From: Chloranthus sessilifolius
Taxonomy: Eukaryota; Streptophyta; Magnoliopsida; Chloranthales; Chloranthaceae
DNA: 64,000 nt
Direction: 5' to 3'
NCBI GenBank assembly: GCA_021018995.1
Contig: CM037590.1
Span: 38,132,287-38,196,286 of the forward strand
Under the pieces are notes generated by a model that worked only from the letters and a program-made list of their open reading frames with translations, was not told where the DNA came from and did not search any database. Below are positions 23,950 through 34,128 of this stretch, one piece after another (positions within the stretch are counted from its first letter, which is position 1; every line of letters starts with the position of its first letter). The translations under genes and the position numbers were made by a program.

Positions 23950-24898
23950 TGAAGGACGAGCTTTTTGTTATATCTCGTCTCTTTTACTAACACTGTTTTT
24001 CCAATAATATTGTGGGTGAAATCGACATCTGGTGGGAACATTGTACCCCTATATATTTGAATGGTAAAAGAAAAATCATGGTCCACGTCACTCATTCTCA
24101 CTATCTTCTTGCGTCTGTTTCTTAATCTATCTTCTTTGTCTTCTCCACTTCTTTCATATTTGTCTCACACCATCGAACTTACGAAACTCTAGAGTACATC
24201 ACTGTAAAATGTACAATGCGGTCATCCATATCACCTCTTCCTTTATTTTTCCCCGTCTCCGTAATTTCTTTTTGAGAAGAAGTAAGAAGCTAGTGAGAAT
24301 GAGAGAGATGGAAAAAGAGAGAAGAGACAATTGAAAGTCATGAGAGGACATGCAGAATTTCATACGTCCTCCTTGGGTCTCCTTTATTAATAAACAATTT
24401 CTCTTTATTACATGACCTACCATTAATAAAAAAACCAAAAAATCCCTAACTGCCCCTCATTTGTTAACACCCCTAAAGTATATGTCTGCTTAACAAAAAC
24501 CGTAAATACAAATTAGAGCACTTCTAACCACTGTTTTAAAACTCGACTCAACCCAGTTTCGGGTCAACTCGGCTGCAGACTTGATTTGAGCTAAGACTCG
24601 GTCGACTCGCCGAGTCGACTCGAAAACTCAGCCGAGTTTGTCGACTCGGCGAGTTGACTTTAATGACCCAAGAAGGAGGAAGGAGGAACGAGGAAGAAAG
24701 AAGAAAGAAGAAGGAAGAAAGAAAGAAAGGAAAAGAAAGGAAGGAAAAGAAAGAAATGAAAAGAGAGAAAGAAAGAAAGAAAAAGAAGGAAAAAAGGAAA
24801 GAAAGCAAAGCAAAGAAAGAAAGAAAAAAAAAAAAAAAAAAAAAGAAGGAAAGAAGGCAAAACAGAGAAAGAAAGAAAGCAAAGAAAGAAGCAAAAAA

Positions 24899-24933
<35 letters not shown>

Positions 24934-25052
24934 TAATTTTAAATAACCCGAGTCGGAGCGAGTCGAGTCGGTCCGATTTTCCGTGTTAACTCTACTAAGA
25001 TGATTTCCGTGTCGAGTCGAGTTTCCGTGTTTTAAAACCATGCTTCTAACAC
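23950..25052 (-). repeat. copia 3' LTR, split by a hAT-like element
   Basis: It starts (minus strand) with TGTTAGAAG right after a purine tract 'atgaggggaag' that ends the coding region. Without the nested 514 bp element plus its 8 bp duplication it is about 580 bp. Its first ~150 bp recur at 27070-27212, showing that the two are the LTR pair. The far end at 23950 is tentative. Confidence 0.6.
24529..25042. mobile_element. hAT-like MITE with polypurine core, TSD CTTCTAAC
   Basis: A 514 bp element with ends CACTGTTTTAAAAC / CATGGTTTTAAAAC (inverted) and perfect 8 bp duplications CTTCTAAC at 24521-24528 and 25043-25050. It has the same GAGTCGACTCG-rich subterminal regions as 21114-22418. The centre (about 24665-24900) is a strand-biased GAAA/GGAA purine tract followed by (AT)n. 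Lys/Glu- or Phe/Ser-repeat frames across it are compositional artefacts. Confidence 0.88.
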
Positions 25053-25677
25053 TTCCCCTCATTAGGAACATATATATTATTAATACCCCGCTTGGATTGA
25101 AATCTTTTCAAGTGATTGCAAGAGAGATCTTTGGTAAATATTTCTTTAGCATACCTTACATCGAGAATTGTGATCTCTTTAGTCTCCACATTTCCTCTGC
25201 TAAAGTGGCAGTTAGCCTCTACATGTTTTGTTCTCACATCGAAGCCCAACTACTGACAGTATGTTATGCTTTAATTTGATGAGAGAATAGGTTATGGAGC
25301 CTCATTATCCCAAGTCAACACTACAGGCCCTTCAACTTGAAATTTTATATCAATCATTCTTATTAGTGTCCTCAACCACATGAATTCCAATGTGGCAATT
25401 GCCATGATTTTTTACTCAGATTCTTCGTTGAATTTTACGTTACATTCCGTTTCTTACTCCCTAGGTGAAAAGATTTCCTCTTACAAAGGTTTGGTAGCCT
25501 GCATTTGCGTTTATCTGGTAATGAGCCGACATAGAATTGGAGTATACCTCGATGTGATGATGATCATTATACCTGCATCAAATTCCTTGGCCAGGAGCTC
25601 CCTTCAGGTATTTGAATATCCGGCTAATAGCTCCCATATGGGGAACACGAGGATCTTGCATAAATTGGTTGTCTACA
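25053..25677 (-). pseudogene. copia RT tail / RNase H fragment
   Basis: Next to the solo LTR the minus translation shows FMQDPRVPHMGA and IFKYLKGAPGQG, the copia region between RT and RNase H. The C-terminal part (about 25249-25056) reads DVRTKHVEANCHFSRG and YAKEIFTKDLS, ending NEGKC-stop, which matches the copia RNase H C-terminus (KHIE..CHF..., ADIFTK.L). The middle is frameshifted. It is continuous with 26711-26965 once the solo LTR is removed. Confidence 0.85.
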
Positions 25678-26710
25678 TGACGGGGACGCCACCTACATGG
25701 ACATTGGATTCAGACCGCATCGTTTCTACCGGCGTCGAAAGAAGAGGCAGAATGGAAGTCAGATCTAAGCGAAAGATGAAAATTTGGAAGGATTGAAGGA
25801 GCACAAGAAAATTCGATCGATCGAATTCAGTCGATAGAAATATTAAGTTCTTGAGTGATATTTCGATCGATCGAATCATATAATCGATCGAAAGTTAAAT
25901 TCCATCGATCGAATGCCGACGGCGATATTGTGTATATATGAATTTCGATTGATCGATTTTCAATTTCGATCAATCGAAATCGTGTCGAGTTGTTTTAGAA
26001 GTTTAGTTTCGAACTTTTGTTTTAGGGGTTTAATTGTCTTTTATTTAATATTCGTTTTAAGGTTTTCTTTTATTGTAAAACCTCCTATATAAGGTCCTTA
26101 AGCTAAACAATGTGATTAATTGATTGATTATTGATTAAGAGCTTTTGCTTTGTGAAGAGAGTCTTCTTTCCCGTGATGGGTTTGGTGTGAGACCAAGGGA
26201 GTGATTCCCATATATCTTGTGCTATCTTTGCCTTCAATTTGTGGTGATTTATTATATTTGCTATTTCTCGATCCCTATGTGCTTCCCTAAACCTTGGCCT
26301 AATTGTTTCCTTTCAATTCCAAAACCAAAACCTTTTGAATCCATAAATCAACAATGCTAATACTCTTTTCTAAAACCATAAACCAATCCGAAAACCATAA
26401 GCCTTTACAAACCTTAAATCCCTTCTCACAACCCTATTTGGAATCTGTGAATCTACAACGGACGGAAGACGAGCGCCTAAGCTTGGAAAAGCTAGAGTCT
26501 TATCTCTAGGCCGATCTTGCCTCAACTCTAAACGTACTTGCGCATCTGACTGGACCCTATCTAGATCTCGTGTGATCTACCCATCAAAATTCTGCAAACC
26601 CTAAAGGTATCAAAGATAATTTGCGATTAAACTTGAGTTAACTTATTTAATTTCGGCAAAATCTGCATTAAAATCATATTCACGCATTATAAGGTCGTTG
26701 TCCCGCGTCA
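25678..26710 (+). mobile_element. Solo LTR, chromovirus family, TSD CTACA/CCACA
   Basis: A 1033 bp plus-orientation LTR from TGACGGGGACGCC to GTCCCGCGTCA. Flanks CTACA (25673-25677) and CCACA (26711-26715) match at four of five bases. It contains TCGATCGA palindromes (25815-25980), a 'cctatataagg' TATA region near 26090 and the family's downstream 'tgggtttggtgtgagaccaa' leader. Inserted in copia pol. Confidence 0.87.
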
Positions 26711-26965
26711 CCACACTTCTAGAAAATGTGATGTCAGGTTCGTTCATTTCCAAGTAAATCAATTTCCCAACAAGCCGATGGTATCTGCTAGAAGCATCAA
26801 CTAAATCTCCTTCATCCACAATCAACTTCTGGTTTGGGTCCATAGGAGTATATGTAGGTTTAGGGTCAAGAAGTTTAATCTATGCTAACAAATTCATCAC
26901 ATACTTTTGTTGAGAGAAGTTGATTCCCATTTTGGATATAGAAACCTTTATACCCAAGACAAACT
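26711..26965 (-). pseudogene. copia reverse transcriptase C-terminal fragment
   Basis: The minus-strand frame contains YRLVG-like KLIYLEMNEPDITFSRSVV preceded by MDPNQKLIVDEG, the conserved copia segment just before FMQDPR. Upstream are SKMGINFSQQKYVMNLL and SIKVGL-type residues. It joins 25053-25677 across the solo LTR. Confidence 0.85.
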
Positions 26966-26975
26966 AAGAGTTAAG

Positions 26976-27058
26976 ATGGGCTTGGGCCTGCAGTAGTTGT
27001 CAATATTGCAACCTCAAGGTCGCAAGTTCGAATGCACCTTACCCATAAAGAAAAAATC
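26976..27058 (+). mobile_element. tRNA-derived SINE, copy 1
   Basis: An ~83 bp element with 'gggcttgggcctgcag', a B-box-like 'gcaagttcgaatgc' and an A-rich tail. Flanks AAGAGTTAAG (26966-26975) and AAGAGTCAAAG (27059-27069) are an imperfect ~10 bp target duplication. The body is similar to the SINE at 31066-31171. It sits at the copia deletion junction. Confidence 0.65.
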
Positions 27059-27069
27059 AAGAGTCAAAG

Positions 27070-27212
27070 GAGGGTGTCCTCCTTGGATTTTCTCTTAAAT
27101 AATCTGCCATTAATGAAAAACTGAAAACCCCTAACTTCCTCTCACTAACACTTCTAAATTTATATATGGGCTTAACAACAAGAGCTCTACGTACAAGCGA
27201 ATACTTCTAACA
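27070..27212 (-). repeat. copia 5' LTR, partial
   Basis: About 143 bp matching the start of the LTR at 25052 and below: 'gtcctccttgg', 'ctgccattaatgaaaaa', 'cccctaact' and the TGTTAGAAG terminus at 27212. The rest of this LTR and the 5' interior are deleted. Confidence 0.7.
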
Positions 27213-27289
27213 TCCATCAAGATGTTAACAATATATGGACTTCTTTTTCTAAAACCCATGATCCATGATTCATGGGTCGATAAACTTAC

Positions 27290-29685
27290 TGTGACAGCCC
27301 AGATTTCGGCACCCCGAAACCCGTGCCATCAGCACAATCCTCCAGACCGTGCCCCAAAACTTAGCACGGAACATTGGTATAACAAGCACAATTTAACAAA
27401 TAAAGCAATTAATTTTATTAAAACGGAAAAACGTTAATATGCCCAACTGGCATATGCAAAAGACAATTTTACTTTCATGCCACTACATGAACAGAGAACC
27501 GACCTGAACCATCGGTGATAATCAGATCACCCCAGATGGTTCGCCAAAAGAATAATCTAATTTAATTACATTGTTTCAAAAATAAAGGCTTGACATACCA
27601 AGCCGCACTAATCTACTCACAAAACTAACTCTCTATCAAAGTGCACAACAGAGTCACCTAGAAGAAGTCCTCGGGAGGAGGCTCCAACTTGTCTCCAGGT
27701 ACGTAATCCGAATCACCCGGATCCACGTCCCCCGAAGCCTCCGCTGCTGCTAACAGTGGACCTGCGACGTATAGTCTAAAGGGGTGAGCTACATCCTAGC
27801 TCAATAGGGAACAACACAATGAACATATAAATCAAAACTCACATATATTCCATGATATTCAAAGCATGATGAATCTATGCATTTGCTAGAAAACCATTTA
27901 AAAGCAGATGATTTACACTCAATTTACTGGTAAGTTGCATGTATTACATTACTGTTGATTTAATCATGAATGACACTGAACAGGCCTAAAGCAAAACTTA
28001 AATCTTCAACTTCAGTAATCCCCGAGCAATATAGCATCGAGTCCCGATGAGATACCCTTCATCGTCATCTAATTAGACAGTTGTAAAAACATGTATTCCC
28101 TGGGAATACGACCCAAGCCCCTTTCTCACTAGGCGGCGGGGTTAAATATTACACAACATCCCTGGGATGTACTTACGGTCACGGATAAACCTCCGTGCTG
28201 GTGTATGGATTCGCCGCCGTACCAATCATGGATATCCTGCCGCGTCAGTCGTGGGTATCCCGCCACGCCGATGCGGTATCCTTCAAACCTCAAATAACAA
28301 AAATATCATGTGCATTACATATAGTTGTTCACTGTGTAAGTGTGCTATCTTATATCAGTTAGACCTCAACATTAATTATTCAATCCTATGTATATATCCC
28401 TGGGATGTATACATAACCGCATCATACCTGATGCCCTTATTACTTCCTCATCCCCTGGGGATGTCTCAATCTCATTAGATTTCTTGTTCTTAGTTACTTG
28501 CATCACACAGATGCCTTTATCACATTTTTGGTGTCACACACGCACCCATTTTCACAAAGCTTTTCACAATTTAAAACAACTTCAATTTGATAATTATATC
28601 ACTACATACATGCTCTTGAAATTAAAGTACATGTTCAAGGTGTTCCCTACCTCAAGTCTTTGAAACTTCTAGCATCAAGGTCTCATGCGGCTCCTTGTGC
28701 TCATGATCATACGTACCACCTATGGTACAATATAACACATGTAACTCATCACTAAAGATGTAATAAAGAAGGTCCAAGACCCTCCCTGAATCTCAAAGTC
28801 CACTATAAGGTTTAAGCAAAACTGTCAAAGTCAATTAATCGATTCTCAAAATCGATTAATCGAAATGCAATTCGATTAATCGATTCCCAAAATCGATTAA
28901 TCGAGATTCAAATTCGATTAATCGATCCCAAATCGATTAATCGAGATCTCCAACATAAGGCAGTCGATTCTTAAATCGAGTAATCGAGATCTCAAAATCG
29001 ATTAATCGATCCCAAATCGATTAATCGAAATCTCAATTCGATTAGTCGATTTCCCTAGGTTTCATTTCTCCAGTGGCTGGAGCTTTCTTGTCGATTTCCA
29101 AATCGACTAATCGAAATCCCAAATCAATTAATCGAAATCGGGCTTCCATGACTTTTCAACTTCTGGGCCAAAATCGATTAATCGAACTCCCATTTCGATT
29201 AATCGATTTGGCCAGATTCAGCCCCCTTTCGGGCTGTTCTTCCAAATCATTCTCAAACAATTTTTCCTTCTTTTTCTAAGCCTTTATCCTATGATTTTAA
29301 ATGTTCTTGATTGCAATTAAACCTCTATAACCTATGCATTAAACACTCGAATCCTTCTCCCTTAGCTTACATTTACTCCTTGCTTAACAACTCTCTTTAC
29401 TTCTCTCTCTCTCTCTCTCTCTTCTTAATTCTCTTCAACAACTCAAAACAATGAATTTAGGGTTCTTTAACCCTTATATCCCTACTCTCTGTGTTGAGCA
29501 CATATACATAGATAGGTGTATGTGACTCCAGATTCACACTACACTCCACACACTTACATCATTTTCACATCACATCCGTTCATCATCTCTCTAGTCAAAT
29601 AGTGAACTCCTACTTGGTCAAACCTACCACCCGTCGGGCACGGATCTCGAGGTCACCGTTTAACGCAAATTTTCGGGATATTACA
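27290..29685 (+). mobile_element. Large solo LTR (2396 bp), TSD CTTAC
   Basis: It opens TGTGACAGCCCAGATTTC and closes TTCGGGATATTACA. Perfect 5 bp duplications CTTAC lie at 27285-27289 and 29686-29690. It holds 'cctgggatgta' motifs (about 28100-28460), an array of ATCGATTAATCGAT palindromes (28820-29215) and a CT microsatellite (about 29403-29421). The family differs from both the 18630 LTR and the chromovirus LTRs, though TGTGA...TTACA ends recall the 18630 family. No ORF or interior. Confidence 0.9.
28820..29215. repeat. ATTAATCGAT palindrome array in LTR
   Basis: About twenty near-copies of '(A/T)ATCGATTAATCGA', each a short palindrome, spaced by 5-25 bp and covering ~400 bp of the solo LTR. 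The spacing is irregular, so this is not a satellite. Confidence 0.85.
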
Positions 29686-29690
29686 CTTAC

Positions 29691-30205
29691 TGGGTGATAA
29701 AACATATTAAGTTTTGATTGTTGGATTTGTATGGGAAATCGATGGCTCTCCAACCCTCTTTACAGGTTTTCTAAATACTTTAGAATTTGATTTTTTTTAC
29801 TATTGATTGTTTAATTTAATTTGACACCTATCGGAATTTATTATTTGATTTTGATTTTGATTTTCATAGCGCTGCCTATGACAACATTGCTATCCCCTCA
29901 TATGGATGTATGAGGATTGAGGATCTTCTTGGAAATCATTTTATAACTACGAGAATAAATTTTAGAGTAAAGTCACCCTATTTTAGAGCCAGTATCACTC
30001 ATAATCCATAGCTCTTACAAAAGCTTGAATAGAAAGGGAATTGTTAGAGAGTAACATGACCTTATGTAACTATGGAGCGGTATACATGATGGATTTTGTG
30101 ACTATGAGATACTAAGTTCGCAAGTTAACCCTTATGACAACATGCTAGAGCAGAAATTTTCGTATTTAAAATTAAGGGATGTCATTTGGTAAAGCAATGA
30201 CTATT
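29691..30205. other. Unassigned DNA before array resumes
   Basis: It continues the host sequence left of the solo LTR (27218-27284). It is AT-rich, with no gene or repeat identified. Exon-module array landmarks return at about 30210 ('attatatagtcgtttgtgtg'). Confidence 0.5.
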
Positions 30206-30533
30206 TGACATTTATGGCCATTATATAGTCGTTTGTGTGCAATTATGAAATCTCGATAATTCTCGGCTATTCTCTTATTAACACTTTAATCATATATAAT
30301 TTCAAGGCAATCTTCAGTAACCATATGGAAAGCATCTCATAGGATATGGGTCATTTTTTTATTTGATAGTTATCCTTCTAGTGTACCTTTGTGCTATGGA
30401 TCCATAACTTAGTGGTTTCTGCTAAAGCGTAGCTTAGGAATTTATTGGTATGAATGAGATAAATATTGAAAGCTCTTCCCTGAAAATTGCTTGTGCATAT
30501 GGAAAATTTGTACTTGTTATCTTTTACTTTCAG

Positions 30534-30613
30534 CAACCAGATGCACCTGTTCATCTAAAAAAACTTCTTCGCAAATGAGACTGAACGAAGTGGTGGAATC
30601 AGACAACAGTGTG
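30534..30613 (+). pseudogene. Amplified exon, copy 7 (1-nt deletion, stop)
   Basis: The acceptor 'ttactttcag' and donor 'gtg|gtaagtt' are intact. One base is lost after 'gatgcacct', leaving 80 nt and running into a TGA at 'cgcaaatga'. The block is still about 85% similar to the other copies by eye. Confidence 0.5.
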
Positions 30614-31065
30614 GTAAGTTATAACTCCTAAACATGTTCTTCATTTAATGTAGCAGCATTGATAAAAAAATGCTGGAAATACAATGTGCAATGAAATGCA
30701 CTTTATATTCTTTACACGGATGACACTTAAACCTTCACCAGCAGCCTGTATGTCAAACTTTTAATTTGTGAACTTAAAATAAGGTTGAAATGAAAAGTCT
30801 AGTGAAGGATGTGGAATATCATCCAATATTCTCTTCATGTTTTCCCTACTTCACTTCCTGCTTGCGTAGCTTTGTATATAATTTTTTAGGAATCAACTCC
30901 CCCAACTCACGGTATGAATGGACCTTCAGATGATCCCCATACTTCCCAATAGGATTACATGAGTTTGGATTGTCCACAAAGCTGCAAAGGTCCCATTTGA
31001 CAACATTGAATTCGACCGCATAAGATTGCTATTTGGTGGTATTGGAAACTGTACTACAATAGAAG

Positions 31066-31171
31066 TTAGGCTTGAGCCTGTAGAACAATGGAAGGTTGAC
31101 AATATTGCAATGTCAAGTTTGCAGGTTGCAGGTTGCAGGTTGGACCCCAGCATACCTATCCAACAAAAAAA
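31066..31171 (+). mobile_element. tRNA-derived SINE, copy 2, 13-bp TSD
   Basis: A 106 bp element starting TTAGGCTTGAGCCTGTAG, with a triplicated 'gcaggtt' run leading into a B-box-like 'ggttggacccc' and an A8 tail. Flanks ACTACAATAGAAG (31053-31065) and ACCACAATAGAAG (31172-31184) form a 13 bp target duplication with one mismatch, as expected for LINE-mediated insertion. Inserted in the last exon-module unit. Confidence 0.82.
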
Positions 31172-31184
31172 ACCACAATAGAAG

Positions 31185-32722
31185 GTGCATAGGAAAACTG
31201 TAACAAACTGAAATTTCATCAATAAAAGGAAGGTTACTTGTGCCATTTTCATGAAAATTGTGAAGGTATTGATGATTGATACACTTATTATAATATGACT
31301 ATAGTATCTCAAAATCAAAGGAAAAGACTAATAGTGCAGATTTGGTAACTGATAAATGTTTAGGGGAACTGTAATTTTACATTTAAGGGCATTATTGGAA
31401 ATTTTCAAAAAAGATGGAGGATAAAAAGATAATTTACCTGAAGGATTAAAGAAAAAGACAAGAAAAATATATATATCGTAGCACTTATGTGTGAGTTGGT
31501 GTGTGGGTTGAACCCACTTGGAGTGTCAGCTAAGTGGCGACACCTCCTTGGGGAGTCGATAGCCCTAACCAACTCCCTGTGGAAAGGATACTCCCCATGG
31601 AAAGGATAGGTCTGTTAGGGTAACCAACCTACCCTATGAAGGGGCCCCCCTTGGGGCTCTATGAACGTGGGGGGTGGGGGGGATGAAGTTCCTTCCATCC
31701 CACTCCCCATTCAGCTTAAGAGAGGGAGAGAGAGGAAGAGAAGGAAGAAGAATAAGGAGGAGAGGCGGGTTCGGCTCGACGATGTGATCAGGTTCAGTCC
31801 AACTCAGGCTCAGTCCGCATTTGGCAGACAAGTTAAATTTTGTTTGGTCTAGCTTAATTGTCTAGTTAATTTAGATTAATCATTAAAATTTTATTAGAGT
31901 AGTTATTAATTACTTCAGTAGCATTAAGGATAGATTTCTTTTACTAATTAATATATGAATTAAATGAATGAGCTTTTAAAATTATAAAATTAATATGCCC
32001 AAAGTGGCCATCCTGTGAATTCTTTGAAACACCAAGGAAGCTTGCACAAGCTCTGATTCAACACTAGAGAACGATATGTGGAGTGAATCCGATCCATCCT
32101 GGAGAATCTGAGAGGCAGATAAGATGACACGAGCACAGGAGCCACAGAAAGCCGTGTAGGCACTATCCACTCTAAAACCCTCAAAACTCTACCTTAGAGG
32201 GTTCAAACACCAAAGTCGTAGAAGAAATGTGGTGCCGTGTTGGGGAAGTGTCCGTCACACACCTGATACGTATCGCAGGCGTATCCTGCGTGTATCAGGT
32301 GTGTGCGGTGCGAATCCTAATTTTTTATTTTTTATTTTTACAGGCCGGTGCGTACGGGGTACGCATGCAGCTGTACCATACACATATCCCGTACCTGATA
32401 CATTTCTGGTACGGGTAAGTGGAGTATCGGTGGTTCCTAGGTTAGAGTTCTGTATTCCAGTAATGCCACAAACACCAAGGATATTTATTCCCAAATCTAA
32501 AAAAAATTACCTTTCGATTTGGTGACACCTAAATTTGTGGAATATCATATTAAATACATCTTACAGCTGATCTGTAGTCCTTTTTTTGGATTTAATTTGC
32601 ATTAATAATAAATTATTCATCAGTTTTGGCTGTTTATATTTCATGTTCGCTCTATGTATTAGTTGTTGACCTAAAAAAGTCACTCTCTTAGTTCTTTGAC
32701 CTCTTTATGGTAATGTATCATT
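31185..32722. other. Intergenic, no gene recognised
   Basis: AT-rich at both ends, with a purine-rich block (about 31725-31770) and a G-run (31663-31683). Overlapping short frames at 31634-31852 and 31982-32525 on both strands look compositional. A foldback hairpin at 32256-32305 is listed separately. Confidence 0.5.
32256..32305. repeat. Foldback hairpin (~21-24 bp arms)
   Basis: CACACACCTGATAC...GCAGG (32256-32279) is followed after 5 bases by its inverse CCTGC...GTATCAGGTGTGTG (32285-32305), with a 3-base bulge. The following ~130 bp is rich in GTACGGG/CCCGTAC motifs. It may be the core of a small foldback transposon; outer ends could not be fixed. Confidence 0.6.
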
Positions 32723-33422
32723 TTAGGCTTTCTATGGTCGTTATCCCCTGTTTTGTTTACTATAATATGATTATTTCCAATTCCGAAAAGTTTGGTCTGT
32801 GTTTGGTGACTAACAGTGTTTCTGAGTTTAAAATTCTGGTTAACTATTAGCTTTTGTTTGCATAAACTAGTTTAAATTCTGGAACTTATACTGTTGAGTA
32901 TAACTTTCGGATTACAACCTACAATTCACCATGGTAATTGGAGCTTACGATTGACTTGCTTCACCAACATCCTAACATTATCTAGCTTATGAAATAGCCC
33001 TTTTGCAACCAAAGACTTTCAAAACCCAATGTGATCGTAATGGTGCAAAGTTCTAACAACATTACAATTTAGGCTATTTATATTTTTACAAAATGAATAA
33101 ATTAGGTAGTCTGGGGTTTTCAAACGTGTTTTTCTGCAATATACCATTAATTACACAGGCAATTCATGTGATTGCACCGAGTTAAGTGAAATTTGTCCTT
33201 GCACATGCTTCATGTGATTGCACCTAAAATTTAAAAAAAATTGCACCGTAATTTTTTCTTGGCTCTCTCTCTCTCTCTCTAGACCGTTCTCTCTCTCTCT
33301 CTCTCACCTTAGAGAAACAATGAGACCCAATAATGGCTTTAACGACCCGACAGTTACTATTCCACACTCCCAAAGGCATTCACCCGCTCGTTACCCTTTG
33401 GAGGCTTGGTGGCCATGTGAGG

Positions 33423-34128
33423 TGCCGCGGGACGAGGTCGCACGCTAACCCTAAAATAGCAAAATCCCGCGTGGAAGGGGTTTAGGGTCTTAAACCTTTC
33501 ATTAAAATAAAATAAAAAAGAAAATAAGATAGGAGATCTCCGGAATCGCTCGAGAGAGGCTTGTTGGCTTCGCACCAACGGGTTTCCAAGGCTTCCCACC
33601 AAGGTTGTACGTCGGCCTCGCACCAAATCGTACGAGAAACGATTGCTCACTCAGGTTTTGAAAGAATCACTCCTTTGATCGAAAACTCATCTCAAGTTTT
33701 TCTAGGGTTTGCATAAAAGTAAGCTCTCAAATTTTCATTATTCAAAACTATCTATTACAAAGCTATAAAGACCTTTATATAGTAGGTCATTAAACAATAG
33801 AAAACCCTAAAAACAATTAAATAAGGAAAGATAACCCTGAAACTTAAATTTGAAATTAAAATTAAAACTATTCTGCACGATTTCGATCGATCGAAATTGA
33901 CACTCGACCGATCGAAAGTGGTACTTGATCGATCGAAAGTTATATTTGATCGATCGAAATTCAATCGATCGATCGAATTACAATTTCGATCGATCGATCG
34001 ACTGAGATAGCCGCGAATCATTGCTTCAGGGCCGTTTGAAAGCCCATTCATAGGTCCACTTCTTCCTTGTTGATTTTCTTCGATTGACTCAGCCACAATT
34101 CGAACATGCGAAACTAAATTCCCCGTCA
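33423..34128 (-). repeat. 3' LTR of non-autonomous element (706 bp)
   Basis: Paired with 34974-35636. It contains a TATA region 'ctttatatagtagg' near 33773 and an array of TCGATCGA palindromes (about 33883-34010) longer than that in its partner. Confidence 0.9.

Larger units (their letters stand above)
23950..27212 (-). mobile_element. Ty1/copia relic, internally deleted, nested insertions
   Basis: In minus orientation: the first ~140 bp of a 5' LTR (27212 down to about 27070), a SINE, then late RT and RNase H, then a 3' LTR starting TGTTAGAAG at 25052. Gag, protease, integrase and early RT are deleted. TCCAT occurs at both flanks (23945-23949 and 27213-27217), a plausible TSD, though the left LTR boundary was chosen using it. 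Later insertions are a hAT-like element (24529-25042), a solo LTR (25678-26710) and a SINE (26976-27058). Confidence 0.65.
9129..31052 (+). repeat. Exon-module tandem array (~1 kb units), TE-interrupted
   Basis: A host tandem array. Units share an ordered set of landmarks: 'gttgaatatcatcataagcc', 'caatagctttgcacc', 'cactaaaatcctccaaaa', 'ttatagagtcgtttg', 'tactgaaaaatgattatcc', 'aaagctcttccctgtaaatt', then a 78-81 nt exon-like block. Exon starts at 11012, 12038, 13026, 14677 and 15710 give spacings of 1026, 988, 1651 and 1033. Two further units (exon blocks at 22709 and 30534) are displaced by nested transposons. Half-unit duplications occur at 9553-10060 and about 13570-14100. It may be the intron-rich middle of a gene with an amplified exon, or a decayed duplication of one. 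Confidence 0.75.

Noticed and set aside
24628..25071. Open frames of Lys/Glu or Phe/Ser repeats on both strands
   Set aside because: They are translations of the strand-biased GAAA purine tract and (AT)n in a MITE; no codon structure beyond composition.
28820..29215. CRISPR-like repeat array
   Set aside because: The repeats are short palindromes with irregular spacing inside a plant LTR; no cas genes and a eukaryotic context.
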